DNA of 64,000 nt from assembly GCF_019443125.1 (NCBI RefSeq), contig NZ_JAHYXK010000005.1, positions 203,251 to 267,250 on the forward strand, written 5' to 3'. This document shows positions 35,304 through 43,852 of this stretch, one piece after another. Origin of the DNA: Pontibacter aydingkolensis (GTDB lineage: Bacteria; Bacteroidota; Bacteroidia; Cytophagales; Hymenobacteraceae). The translations under genes were made by a program, and so were the position numbers. The notes beneath the pieces were generated by a model. It searched no databases and was not told where the DNA came from. It worked only from the letters and a program-made list of their open reading frames with translations. The first letter of the stretch is position 1; each line of letters opens with the position of its first letter.

Positions 35304-37553
35304 TTACTGCTTTATGAACTTTACCTGGTACACCTTTCCGCCAAGCTCAATGGTTAGTATGTACATTCCCTTTTCTAATGTATCAACCATAGGTAAGTCT
35401 AACTCATTTGGCCCTTTTAGCACGATAACATCTCTACTATAAATGCGCTTGCCTGCTAACGAGCTCAGGTGCATGCTTGCTTTTACACTTTCATTTGAGT
35501 TAAGCACTAGCTTTGATCTGCTGTTAACCGGATTTGGCACCACTTTAGGCTGTGTTTGTTCCTTATAAGCTGAGGTTTCAATTGCCACTATATTGCTATA
35601 ACTGGAAGTACCGTCAAAGTCTACCTGCTTAAGGCGGAAGTATAGCGTATTCCCGTAGTTAAGCAGAAGCTGCTGGTGTTTGTAACTTGTAGCTGTAGAG
35701 CTGTTTCCTACTTTACTTGCAACTGTGGCTACTTTTGTAAAGTTATTCAATGACCCAACAGCCATTTCTATCTCAAAGTGAGAGTTATCCTTTTCAGCTG
35801 CTGTTCTCCACTCAAATACTACATTCCTGTCTTTAGGCTTGGCTGTAAAGAAAACTAACTCTACAGGCATTGGCCCAACAGCTGTAGCATTAATAGCCAA
35901 GGTATTGCTTGTTGATCCCTGTGTATGTATAACAGACCCAGTATGAGGACTTCCCGCCGCGGTTTCTGCCAGTGGAGCATACCTTACGTAAATTGTGGTA
36001 GCATTAAGCCTGTTGTTTGATACACCAGTCAAGTCTAAAGATCGGCTATAGACACCATCCAAAGCAGTTGAGATTGTAAAGGGACTCGTCGCATCACTAA
36101 TATTAAGTGATACTGCAACTCCATTTGTTAAGCCTTGTCCACTTACCTGATATTGTTGAACTTCAGTGCTGTTAGCAGGCACATCGGTAAAGCTGATTGT
36201 GTTGGGGGTAATAGTAATATATGCGTTAGTAATGGTATATGTTGCAGAACTGTAATCAGATCCTCCTGATGCTATTACTCTTATTCTGCCGGTAGTTGCA
36301 GTAGCAGGGACTGTTACCCACAGTTCTGTATCGCTTATGACTGAGAAGTTAGTCGTACGAGCTTGATTTATATATATATCTGTTGTCCCAGTAAAATTCT
36401 GCCCATAAATTTTTATAGTAGTGCCTATAGGACCTGAAGATGGAGAGAAAGAATTGATTATAGGGGAACCTTCAACAGTAAATGTACCTGAGGAATATCC
36501 TTGCCCATTAATAGAACGAACTACAATTGATGCAGAGGAGGCCATATAAGGAACTTTGACTTTAATTTCATTTTCCGTCACAGATAAGAAAGCATTCGAC
36601 TCTACAGTGCCACTTCCTATATATACATGAGTAGCTCCAGCAAAATTTTGACCTGTTATAGTTATTACATCGCCCACACGTGCAGAGCTAGGATCAAAAG
36701 AATTTACAACAGGAGCACCTTCAACAGTAAATATACCTGAGGCAGTCACTTGCCCGTTAAGAGTTGTCACAACCACCCTACCTGTAGAGGCTAGCGCTGG
36801 AACTCTCACCCGCAGCTCCGTATCACTTACCATTTTAAAGTCAGTGGTCGAACCAATCCCTATACTTACTTTAGTTACATCCTTAAGATTCTGCCCATTA
36901 ACTGTTATTTCAGCACCCACGGGACCCGAAGATGGAGTAAAACCGCTGATTGTTGGTGCACCTGTGACTGTGAAATTTGTAGAACTTGTCACTTGCCCAT
37001 TAAGAGTTCTCACGACCACTCTACCTGTAGAGGCTAGCGCTGGAACTCTCACCCGCAGCTCCGTATCACTTACCATTGTAAAGTCAGTGGTCCATCCATT
37101 CCCTATATACACCCTAGTTACGTCCTTAAGGTTCTGCCCATTAACTGTTATTTCAGCACCCACGGGACCCGAAGATGGAGTAAAACCGCTGATTGTTGGT
37201 GCACCTGTGACTGTGAAGTCTGTAGAACTGGACCCTTTACCACTGCTAGACCATACTTGCAACTTGCCTGTGGCAGCATACTCATGTACCCTTAGCCTTA
37301 TTTCTGTATTACTAACAATTGTAAAACTGGCTCCCATTAAACTTCCTATAAATACAGAAGAAGCATTGTTAAAATTAGTTCCCTTAATTATTAACTCATC
37401 TCCAACTCGGCCTTCAGAAGGTGAAAAAGAGGTAATAGTAGGAGCAGAGCTTTGTGCTTGGCTATCAACTACAGCACATAAGATGAGCATGCATTTTAAC
37501 AGTAGTATTGCAAGCAGCTTGCTTTTACGAAGGTGAGCGTAAAGTTGTGCCAT
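35304..37553 (-). CDS. Secreted IPT/TIG-repeat protein with T9SS sorting domain
   Basis: 749 residues from the ATG at 37553 (MAQLYAHLRKSKLL); an earlier in-frame start at 37592 would lengthen the pre-signal region by 13 residues. The signal peptide ends about VVDSQAQ. Five IPT/TIG immunoglobulin-like domains of about 81 residues follow, each opening with a variant of APTISGFTPSSGPVG and closing FTVTG/FTVEG; repeats 2 and 3 are almost identical. Then comes a choice-of-anchor-like domain, a PVELVFFTAKPKDRNVVFEW linker and a T9SS type A C-terminal domain ending QVKFIKQ. Probably a surface adhesin or carbohydrate-binding protein. Confidence 0.88.
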   Translation of the reverse strand: MAQLYAHLRKSKLLAILLLKCMLILCAVVDSQAQSSAPTITSFSPSEGRVGDELIIKGTNFNNASSVFIGSLMGASFTIVSNTEIRLRVHEYAATGKLQVWSSSGKGSSSTDFTVTGAPTISGFTPSSGPVGAEITVNGQNLKDVTRVYIGNGWTTDFTMVSDTELRVRVPALASTGRVVVRTLNGQVTSSTNFTVTGAPTISGFTPSSGPVGAEITVNGQNLKDVTKVSIGIGSTTDFKMVSDTELRVRVPALASTGRVVVTTLNGQVTASGIFTVEGAPVVNSFDPSSARVGDVITITGQNFAGATHVYIGSGTVESNAFLSVTENEIKVKVPYMASSASIVVRSINGQGYSSGTFTVEGSPIINSFSPSSGPIGTTIKIYGQNFTGTTDIYINQARTTNFSVISDTELWVTVPATATTGRIRVIASGGSDYSSATYTITNAYITITPNTISFTDVPANSTEVQQYQVSGQGLTNGVAVSLNISDATSPFTISTALDGVYSRSLDLTGVSNNRLNATTIYVRYAPLAETAAGSPHTGSVIHTQGSTSNTLAINATAVGPMPVELVFFTAKPKDRNVVFEWRTAAEKDNSHFEIEMAVGSLNNFTKVATVASKVGNSSTATSYKHQQLLLNYGNTLYFRLKQVDFDGTSSYSNIVAIETSAYKEQTQPKVVPNPVNSRSKLVLNSNESVKASMHLSSLAGKRIYSRDVIVLKGPNELDLPMVDTLEKGMYILTIELGGKVYQVKFIKQ
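36727..37216 (-). repeat. Tandem 243-bp coding repeat (IPT/TIG units 2 and 3)
   Basis: Two adjacent 243-bp units (81 codons) are nearly identical at DNA level: a block at 36781-36834 recurs at 37024-37077 and one at 36897-36974 recurs at about 37139-37216. The other three units of the protein are diverged. This indicates a recent in-frame duplication or gene conversion. Confidence 0.85.
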
Positions 37554-37592
37554 AGCCGTTTTTATAGTGTAAAAGTTCTTTCTTAACTGCAA

Positions 37593-37921
37593 GGTTTAAT
37601 AATGTTCACAAAATAAGATAATTATTATGTGAAATCAGCAACTTTATATTAAAAATTTCGTAAACGGCTTCTACTAAATATAAAAATGTGTAAATCATAT
37701 ATATAAAAATGTATATGATTTTTTATGTTTAAATCTTTCTTAAAGCTAACAGAACATAGGTTTGTATCTATCTGATTACACTTTTAGCGTCAAACGATAG
37801 AAGATATCGCTTTCTTTCCGAAAGCGTATACCTTGACTTCACACTTGGCTATCTATTGACACAGACTCTCTAATAATCAAACAGTTAATTTTTAGTTTTT
37901 AGAAGTATTAGCCATAGGTTA
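37593..37921. other. AT-rich upstream region, 329 bp
   Basis: Very AT-rich gap upstream of the IPT/TIG gene and downstream of the phosphoesterase gene (both on minus). It should hold the promoter of the IPT/TIG gene. TATATAAAAATG-type runs near 37690-37710 repeat twice. No open frame or RNA structure was recognised. Confidence 0.4.
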
Positions 37922-38617
37922 CTAGCTTTTGCGTGCTACTGCATAAGGCCTGTCAACGTTTGGAAGTATAAACAATTCCTGCGAATCCAGGTCTAGTGCA
38001 ACAAGGTTACCAAATGCGGCATTTCTAAAGTACACGCATCCTGCATCGAGATTAATTCTGGAGTCTTGGTGGTAAGCTGCTTTTTTTATACTATGCAAAG
38101 GAGTAGGAGTATGCCCATGCAATAAACGCTTGTTATTAATCTTGGCCCAGTCAATTTTATAATTGCGAATGTTCAACATTGCATCAGTATCCTTAAAGAT
38201 ATCTTTCTGATTAAAATCGAAGCCTGCATGCACTAAAAAGTAATCTGGCAGCTCTAAATAATAGGGCAGGGATTTGATAAACTGCACATATTTTTCAGGC
38301 AATTGCTCAAAGTGACTTATATTAAAGCTCTTTAGAGTCAGCTTTTTTTCTGGAGCGGTAAGGCTCAATGCCTTTTCTCCTTTTTTTGAGGCCTGTAGCA
38401 GCATCTGATCATGGTTACCGCGCAGGCAGAAAACCTGATAATGCTGTTTCTGGAGGTGAAGTATAAAATCAATGACGCCTTTGCTGTCCGGCCCTTTATT
38501 AACCAGATCTCCTAAAATATATAACTCATCTGTTTTTTTGAGCTTTAGCTGTTCCAATGCCATAGTTTTAAAGGTATGGGCACAACCGTGTATATCAGTC
38601 AGGGCGTATCGGGCCAT
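37922..38617 (-). CDS. Calcineurin-like metallophosphoesterase (PrpA type)
   Basis: 231 residues. The dimetal motifs are in order: DIHGCAHTF (D-x-H), GDLVNKGPDS (GDxxxxGP), and FCLRGNHDQML (GNHD), with VHAGF and LLHGHTP (GHTP) later. This set is typical of bacterial Ser/Thr or Tyr protein phosphatases and Ap4A hydrolase-like enzymes. Cytoplasmic; substrate unknown. Monocistronic. Confidence 0.88.
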   Translation of the reverse strand: MARYALTDIHGCAHTFKTMALEQLKLKKTDELYILGDLVNKGPDSKGVIDFILHLQKQHYQVFCLRGNHDQMLLQASKKGEKALSLTAPEKKLTLKSFNISHFEQLPEKYVQFIKSLPYYLELPDYFLVHAGFDFNQKDIFKDTDAMLNIRNYKIDWAKINNKRLLHGHTPTPLHSIKKAAYHQDSRINLDAGCVYFRNAAFGNLVALDLDSQELFILPNVDRPYAVARKS

Positions 38618-38654
38618 TGCGGTACAGGCTAGGTGTAAGCAAATATAAAAGAAA

Positions 38655-38680
38655 ATAGCACCCGTTTATGCAGGTGCTAT
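38655..38680 (-). terminator. Short terminator after the small hydrophilic gene
   Basis: 8-bp stem ATAGCACC / GGTGCTAT; the minus strand continues TTTTCTTTTATATTTG. It lies 26 bases after the stop at 38706. Confidence 0.6.
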
Positions 38681-38705
38681 CTCTGTAGTGAGCGTTAGGT
38701 AACGC

Positions 38706-38945
38706 TTAATTATATTTATTGTTATCTATTTCCGGCTTGTTAGTGTTCCGGTTAGGGTTGTTAGTTTTAAGATTTTCCCCTGCAGCCTTGTCCGGCCCCT
38801 CAGTATGCTTCTTCTTTAGCTCTTCATGCTGTGCCCTTGTCTGATTTGGGTCAACTGGCTTGGCGCCTGCATTTTTGTCCTGGCCTCTGCCTGTAGGTTT
38901 TCCTTTATTTTCAGAGCTTGGTTGTGTGTGCTTATATGATGGCAT
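38706..38945 (-). CDS. Small disordered hydrophilic protein, 79 aa
   Basis: Highly charged, with almost no hydrophobic residues: GKPTGRGQDKNAGAKPVDPN, then EELKKKHTEGPDKAAGENL and an Asn/Thr-rich tail. It looks intrinsically disordered, like hydrophilin-type stress proteins. A TCCTCC-type ribosome binding site on the minus strand (AGGAGGACATT before ATG) supports the start at 38945. It is 34 bases downstream of another small hydrophilic gene. Function unknown. Confidence 0.7.
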   Translation of the reverse strand: MPSYKHTQPSSENKGKPTGRGQDKNAGAKPVDPNQTRAQHEELKKKHTEGPDKAAGENLKTNNPNRNTNKPEIDNNKYN

Positions 38946-38979
38946 AATGTCCTCCTTTGTATTAGTTACTTAATTAAAT

Positions 38980-39282
38980 TTACGTACCGCGACCTTCATC
39001 TTCGGTTCGCATATTGTCTGGCGGCGGCGTACCGTCATCGGCATAATCGTTTACGCCAGTTGCGGATGGTCCTTCAGAAGCAGTGTCGCTACCAAAGCCT
39101 TCTTTACCGTCGCGGTTACCGAAGCCACCTCGCTGGTGTTCGTTTTTTGGCGGATCTGCCCCGGGTATGATATGCCCGGCCCTCATTTCCTCTTCGCTGG
39201 TGTCGTCTTCTATTACTCGTATGGGCCGCTTATTAGGTCCCTGGCCTTGCAACCTCGTCTCGTTATCTTTATTTTCAGCCAT
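38980..39282 (-). CDS. Small acidic hydrophilic protein, 100 aa
   Basis: Polar and low-complexity: NKRPIRVIEDDTSEEEMRAG, GADPPKNEHQRGGFGNRDGK, and an acidic C-terminus ending RTEDEGRGT. No signal peptide or membrane span. The Gly/Asn/Asp/Glu content is like desiccation- or stress-related disordered proteins; this is inference only. It lies between the 79-aa disordered protein and the short-chain dehydrogenase, all on the same strand. Confidence 0.65.
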   Translation of the reverse strand: MAENKDNETRLQGQGPNKRPIRVIEDDTSEEEMRAGHIIPGADPPKNEHQRGGFGNRDGKEGFGSDTASEGPSATGVNDYADDGTPPPDNMRTEDEGRGT

Positions 39283-39368
39283 AGTGCTTCTTGTTTTAAA
39301 TCATGCCCTTTAAATGCTTCAATTTTTATTGTTTTACTCTATTTTATGGGCTATGGTTTAACTCTTTT

Positions 39369-40238
39369 TTAAGAACCAACCTGTTCACCGCCATTCACAT
39401 GTATAATTTGCCCGGTTATATACGACCCATCCTCAGAAGCCAGCAACACATAGGCCGGAGCTACCTCGGAGGGTTGCCCAGGACGCTTGAGGGGAACGTT
39501 GCTGCCAAACTCTTTTACTTTTTTAGCGTCGAATGAAGCCGGAATAAGGGGAGTCCAGATAGGGCCGGGGGCTACACCATTTACTCGTATGTTTTTTTCG
39601 GCCAGATTAGCCGACAACGATCTGGTAAAAGCAGTGATGGCCCCCTTAGTAGAGGCGTAATCCATGAGGTGATGGCTGCCGCGATAGGAGGTAACAGAGG
39701 TGGAGTTGATAATACTGCTGCCCTCTTTCATGTGCTCCAAAGCTGCCTTTGTTATGTAAAACATGCTAAAGATGTTTGTTTCAAATGTTTTCTGAAGTTG
39801 ATCTTTTGAAATGTCCTTCAGGTCCTGTTGTTCGTGTTGCTCTGCCGCATTATTTACGAGTATATCCAGTTGGCCCAGTTCTTTCACAGTTTGCTTCACG
39901 GCTTTTTTACAAAAGGCCTCATCGCCAACATCTCCGGCTATCACCACACATTTACGACCTTCTGCTTCGATCATTTGCTTTGTAGCGTCTGCATCTTTGT
40001 CCTCATCCAGGTATACGATGGCAACATCCGCCCCTTCGCGGGCAAAATGCACAGCCACGGCACGGCCAATACCACTGTCTCCGCCTGTTATCAGGGCTAC
40101 TTTTCCTTTTAATTTGTCGCTGCCTTTATAGTTATCACGTATTACCTCTGGCTCAGGATTCATTTTATACTCGTTTCCTGGCTGGTCTTTCTGTGTTTGG
40201 GGCGGCATAGACTTAGGTTTCTTATCCATAGTTTTCAT
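39369..40238 (-). CDS. Short-chain dehydrogenase (general-stress type)
   Basis: 289 residues, the length of extended YhdF/YdaD/YghA-type dehydrogenases. A 40-residue Pro/Lys/Gln-rich N-terminal tail precedes the Rossmann motif TGGDSGIGRA, LVNNAAEQ (NNAG-type motif), the catalytic Ser in NSTSVTSYRG, and the YxxxK pair in YASTKGAI, then NGVAPGPIWTPLIP. NAD(P)-dependent oxidoreductase; related proteins in Bacillus are in the sigma-B stress regulon. Substrate unknown. Confidence 0.9.
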   Translation of the reverse strand: MKTMDKKPKSMPPQTQKDQPGNEYKMNPEPEVIRDNYKGSDKLKGKVALITGGDSGIGRAVAVHFAREGADVAIVYLDEDKDADATKQMIEAEGRKCVVIAGDVGDEAFCKKAVKQTVKELGQLDILVNNAAEQHEQQDLKDISKDQLQKTFETNIFSMFYITKAALEHMKEGSSIINSTSVTSYRGSHHLMDYASTKGAITAFTRSLSANLAEKNIRVNGVAPGPIWTPLIPASFDAKKVKEFGSNVPLKRPGQPSEVAPAYVLLASEDGSYITGQIIHVNGGEQVGS

Positions 40239-40390
40239 AGCTTTATAGTATAAATATGCATTTTGTATTGCTCTAGCCTATACGCCTGTTTTTCAGGCTG
40301 TGTTCTTTCAGAGCTACAAAGTCAAACAAAAGCAGCAGCAGAATAGACAGTAAACCAGTCTATCTTTAAGTATAAATTTATTAAAAAACT

Positions 40391-40639
40391 ATGTGGAGAG
40401 AAGAAGATAACATGCTAAAGCGATCGCTTAAGTTTAAGGATTTTAAACAAGCTATGACATTTATGAACCAGGTGGCCGAGGTGGCCGAAGAATTAAACCA
40501 CCACCCATGGTGGAGCAATGTATACAATAAAATAGAGATTGAGCTTACTACACACGATGCCGGTAACACTGTTACCGAAAAGGACTTTGAGCTGGCTCAG
40601 AAAATCGACCAGATTTACGACAGTTTAATTGTTGACTGA
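40391..40639 (+). CDS. 4a-hydroxytetrahydrobiopterin dehydratase
   Basis: 82 residues, the PCD/DCoH family. The active-site signature EELNHHPWWSNVYNKIEIEL is complete (His-His-Pro and downstream Trp), followed by THDAGNTVTEKDFELAQKID. It dehydrates the 4a-carbinolamine formed by aromatic amino acid hydroxylases, or moonlights in pterin salvage. Slightly short at the N-terminus but all catalytic residues are present. No phenylalanine hydroxylase gene is in the window. Confidence 0.93.
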   Translation: MWREEDNMLKRSLKFKDFKQAMTFMNQVAEVAEELNHHPWWSNVYNKIEIELTTHDAGNTVTEKDFELAQKIDQIYDSLIVD

Positions 40640-40743
40640 TACTTTTACAAAGTATAAATGTTGATCTCTTTTTAGACTACTGCGTTAGGGTTTTATACTT
40701 TAGCCAACAAACAATCAGCAATTATCAATCAACAATTAAGTAG

Positions 40744-40751
40744 TATCTTTG
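40744..40751 (+). promoter_or_regulatory. -7 box directly before rsmI (leaderless)
   Basis: TATCTTTG, an exact TAnnTTTG match, ends 4 bases before the rsmI ATG, the same spacing as at gpmI. No Shine-Dalgarno is possible. Confidence 0.6.
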
Positions 40752-40755
40752 GGCT

Positions 40756-41466
40756 ATGCAGGAACCTGAGAAAACCAATTTATACTTAGTGCCAACACCT
40801 ATTGGCAACCTGGAAGATATAACCTTGCGGGCAATACGTGTGCTGAAAGAAGTGGATGTTATACTTGCCGAAGATACCCGCACCAGCGGCAAACTGCTGC
40901 AGCACCTGGGCATTGAAAAGCGCATGCATAGCCACCATCTGCATAACGAACACAAAGCCACTACGCACTTAGTAGACCGTATGAAAACAGGGGAGGTGAT
41001 GGCTTTGATCTCTGATGCCGGCACACCGGGCATATCTGACCCTGGTTTTTACTTGGTGCGTGAGTGTCTTAAAAATGATTTGAAAGTAGAATGTTTACCT
41101 GGTGCCACAGCCTTTGTTCCTGCACTGGTAAAATCCGGGTTTACTACCGACAGATTTACATTTGAGGGTTTTCTGCCTATAAAAAAGGGACGCCAGACAC
41201 GCCTGCAGAGTTTAGCAAACGAAGAACGCACCATGATCTTTTATGAATCTCCTCACCGCCTGCTAAAAACACTTACGCAGTTTAAAGAATATTTTGGCGG
41301 AGAGCGCATGGTCTCTGTTTCACGTGAAATATCCAAGATGTTTGAAGAAACCATTAACGGGACTTTAGACGAACTTATCCATATTTTTACCACCAAAGCG
41401 ATTAAAGGCGAGTTTGTAATTGTACTGTCAGGAGAGAAGGCTGGCAAAGCATCAAGCGCCGAATAA
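40756..41466 (+). CDS. rsmI: 16S rRNA (cytidine1402-2'-O)-methyltransferase
   Basis: 236 residues. Tetrapyrrole-methylase fold: YLVPTPIGNLEDITLRAIRV, LAEDTRTSGKLLQHLGI, LISDAGTPGISDPGFYLVRE, and LPGATAFVPALVKSG. This order is diagnostic of RsmI, which 2'-O-methylates C1402 in the decoding centre. It begins after a box that leaves no leader. Three bases separate it from the DUF4105 gene. Confidence 0.96.
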   Translation: MQEPEKTNLYLVPTPIGNLEDITLRAIRVLKEVDVILAEDTRTSGKLLQHLGIEKRMHSHHLHNEHKATTHLVDRMKTGEVMALISDAGTPGISDPGFYLVRECLKNDLKVECLPGATAFVPALVKSGFTTDRFTFEGFLPIKKGRQTRLQSLANEERTMIFYESPHRLLKTLTQFKEYFGGERMVSVSREISKMFEETINGTLDELIHIFTTKAIKGEFVIVLSGEKAGKASSAE

Positions 41467-41469
41467 AGT

Positions 41470-42687
41470 ATGAAAGGATTCTTTAAAAAGATTAGCCTGT
41501 TTTTACTGTTGTTATTTTTCGCAGTGCAGGCAAAGGCACAGTTCGAAGGGTTAAGCATTTCACCAGAGGCTAAAATCAGTTTGATCACCTGCTCCAGCGG
41601 CGATGATCTGTATGCTGTATTCGGCCATAGTGCTGTTCGGGTTCAAGATCCGTCTCTGGGTATGGATGTGATCTTTAATTACGGCACCTTCGATTTTAAT
41701 GAGCCTAATTTTTATCTGAAGTTTGCACGTGGTAAGCTTAACTATAAATTATCAGCAGCGCACTTCCAGGATTTTGTGTACAGCTACGCCCAGGACAACC
41801 GCTCAGTGTTCGAGCAGGAATTAAACCTTACACCTGAGCAGAAGCAGAAATACTGGCTGTTTTTAACGAACAATTACCTGCCAGCAAATCGCTTTTATCT
41901 CTACGACTTCTTTTTTGACAACTGTGCTACCCGCATACGCGATGGCCTGGAAGCTACTTTCCCGGACCAAATAAAGTATAACCTCGATTACCTGGATAAA
42001 AACTACAGTTTCCGGAACCTGATCGATCTATACTTGCCGCCGCAGCCTTGGGGAGATTTTGGTATCGACCTGGCCTTAGGAGCAAGAATTGACCGTGAAG
42101 CAACTCCTTACGAATACATGTTCCTGCCGGACTACCTGTCAGAGGGTTTTGAAAATGCCACCATCACGCAGAACGGGCAGGCAGTACAGCTTACAGGAAA
42201 ACAGGTGCCGGTTTTTGTGCAGGAGCCACCAACAGAGCAGCCCTTTTCGCTGTTTACTCCAACTATACTTTGCTGGATACTTTTTATAGTTGCCGCAGTT
42301 GTTACTTTCCTTAATTTTAAGAAGGGCAGCCGCTCCCGAACATTTGACTTTATACTTTTCTTTGCCGCCGGTTTGCTGGGCATTGTTATGCTGCTGCTTT
42401 GGTTTGCCACCGACCACCAGGCAACAGCCTATAACTTTAACCTTTTGTGGGCCATACCTACACATGTTGTAGTAGCGTTTTTACTAGGCAAGAAAGTATT
42501 ACCTACCTGGGTGAGAAAATATATGGCCATAACAGGATTAGTAACCGGTATACTTACTATTTCGTGGTGGCTGATACCTCAGGAGCCTCACGCCGCTTTT
42601 ATACCATTGGGTTTAACCTTGTTCCTGAGAGCCGAGTATATTGCCTGGTTTGAGAAGAAGAAAGAATTAGTAACCGCCAAAGCATAA
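41470..42687 (+). CDS. DUF4105 / Lnb-like membrane protein
   Basis: 405 residues. Signal peptide (1-23, ending AKAQ), then a DUF4105 domain related to the N-terminal domain of the lipoprotein transacylase Lnb: VFGHSAVRVQDP (His), FNYGTFDFNEPNFYLKFARG, and FYLYDFFFDNCATRIRD (Cys). The catalytic-type His and Cys are both visible. Five membrane helices follow (residues about 265-400). It may edit lipoproteins or related envelope substrates at the periplasmic face; inferred from family. Co-transcribed with rsmI and the inositol monophosphatase gene. Confidence 0.88.
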   Translation: MKGFFKKISLFLLLLFFAVQAKAQFEGLSISPEAKISLITCSSGDDLYAVFGHSAVRVQDPSLGMDVIFNYGTFDFNEPNFYLKFARGKLNYKLSAAHFQDFVYSYAQDNRSVFEQELNLTPEQKQKYWLFLTNNYLPANRFYLYDFFFDNCATRIRDGLEATFPDQIKYNLDYLDKNYSFRNLIDLYLPPQPWGDFGIDLALGARIDREATPYEYMFLPDYLSEGFENATITQNGQAVQLTGKQVPVFVQEPPTEQPFSLFTPTILCWILFIVAAVVTFLNFKKGSRSRTFDFILFFAAGLLGIVMLLLWFATDHQATAYNFNLLWAIPTHVVVAFLLGKKVLPTWVRKYMAITGLVTGILTISWWLIPQEPHAAFIPLGLTLFLRAEYIAWFEKKKELVTAKA

Positions 42688-42690
42688 ACT

Positions 42691-43494
42691 ATGAACTTAC
42701 ACCAGCTTAGCCAAAACCTAAACATACTCGCCCGAAGAGTAGGCGCTTTTATCAAGGCAGAGGGCGAAAACTTTGATCGCTCTAAGGTAGAGATGAAAGG
42801 CTTTAACAACCTGGTGTCTTATGTAGATAAGCAGGCTGAGGAGCAGCTGGTAGAAGGCTTGCGTGAATTATTGCCCGAGGCCGGCTTTATTACCGAAGAG
42901 GAGACGGACAATACCAAAGGTGAACGCTTTAACTGGATAATAGACCCGCTAGATGGCACCACCAACTTTACGCACAGCTTACCGGCCTATTCTGTAAGTG
43001 TGGCCTTGATGGATGGCAAAGAGGTAGTGCTTGGTGTAGTATACGAACCAAACCGCGACGAATGCTTCTGGGCTTACAAAGGCGGCGGCGCTTTTTGCAA
43101 CGACAAACAAATTAATGTGTCGGAGGCTAAAACGATCGGAGACTCCCTTATAGCAACCGGCTTCCCGTACTACGAATTTGGCCTAACCCAACAATACTTA
43201 AAGGTGCTGGGCAGCTTTATGGGCAAGTCGCATGGCGTGCGCCGACTGGGCTCTGCCGCTTTAGACTTGGCGTATGTGGCCATTGGCCGGTTCGAAGGCT
43301 TTTTTGAATATAACCTGAATGCCTGGGATGTGGCCGGAGGTGCTATTATTGTGCAGGAAGCAGGCGGCAAACTATCTAAATTTACAGCAGGCGGAGACTA
43401 CATTTTTGGCCGTGAGATTGTGGCCAGTAACGGGCATGTTCACCAGGAGATGCTCGATACAATTGCCGAACACTGGAAAAGCGCCGGCAAATAA
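42691..43494 (+). CDS. Inositol monophosphatase family protein
   Basis: 267 residues. Mg-dependent phosphatase: TEEET (metal Glu), WIIDPLDGTTNFTH (the D-x-D-G-T motif) and the C-terminal NAWDVAGGAIIVQEAGG. Members act on inositol phosphate, 3'-phosphoadenosine phosphate, or bind RNA polymerase (SuhB). Specificity cannot be deduced here. Three bases after the DUF4105 gene. Confidence 0.93.
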   Translation: MNLHQLSQNLNILARRVGAFIKAEGENFDRSKVEMKGFNNLVSYVDKQAEEQLVEGLRELLPEAGFITEEETDNTKGERFNWIIDPLDGTTNFTHSLPAYSVSVALMDGKEVVLGVVYEPNRDECFWAYKGGGAFCNDKQINVSEAKTIGDSLIATGFPYYEFGLTQQYLKVLGSFMGKSHGVRRLGSAALDLAYVAIGRFEGFFEYNLNAWDVAGGAIIVQEAGGKLSKFTAGGDYIFGREIVASNGHVHQEMLDTIAEHWKSAGK

Positions 43495-43502
43495 ACTTTT
43501 TA

Positions 43503-43510
43503 TACTTTTG
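43503..43510 (+). promoter_or_regulatory. Putative -7 box before the small Cys-rich gene
   Basis: TACTTTTG, a TAnnTTTG match, within TATACTTTTG; 17 bases before the ATG at 43528. It could provide separate transcription for the short gene after the operon. Confidence 0.45.
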
Positions 43511-43527
43511 CAGAGTTACGTTAACAT

Positions 43528-43704
43528 ATGGTACAAGAGCTCATCATACTTCTGGTTTTTCTGGCAGCTGCTTTTTACATGGGCCGTTTAATTTACCGCA
43601 GTTTTGCAGCTAAAAGCGGCTGCGTAAAAGGCTGTGGCACTGCATGCTCCACCATCGACTTCAAAAAAATTCAGCAAGACCTGGAGAGATCAATGAATAA
43701 TTAG
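43528..43704 (+). CDS. FeoB-associated-type Cys-rich membrane protein, 58 aa
   Basis: 58 residues. One N-terminal membrane helix (MVQELIILLVFLAAAFYMG), a short basic loop, then a four-part Cys motif GCVKGCGTAC (Cys32, Cys36, Cys40) with a charged tail (DFKKIQQDLERSMNN). This is the pattern of the FeoB-associated Cys-rich proteins. No feo gene is nearby, so iron transport is only a family-based suggestion. It may bind a metal or redox partner at the membrane. Confidence 0.75.
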   Translation: MVQELIILLVFLAAAFYMGRLIYRSFAAKSGCVKGCGTACSTIDFKKIQQDLERSMNN

Positions 43705-43852
43705 GTAATTAATAATGAGTTATGTCGAATAAGTAATCAGTAATACTTAATCACTTAAATTCATTATTGATTCGTCATTAATTCTGTATCCAAACTTTGT
43801 TTTTGCGTATAGTTCTATACTTACCATTAGAACACAAAACATACGAACTGTT

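Noticed and set aside
36844..37536. 230-codon plus-strand open frame
   Set aside because: It is antisense to the repeated IPT/TIG region and its sequence mirrors those repeats; no independent start signal.
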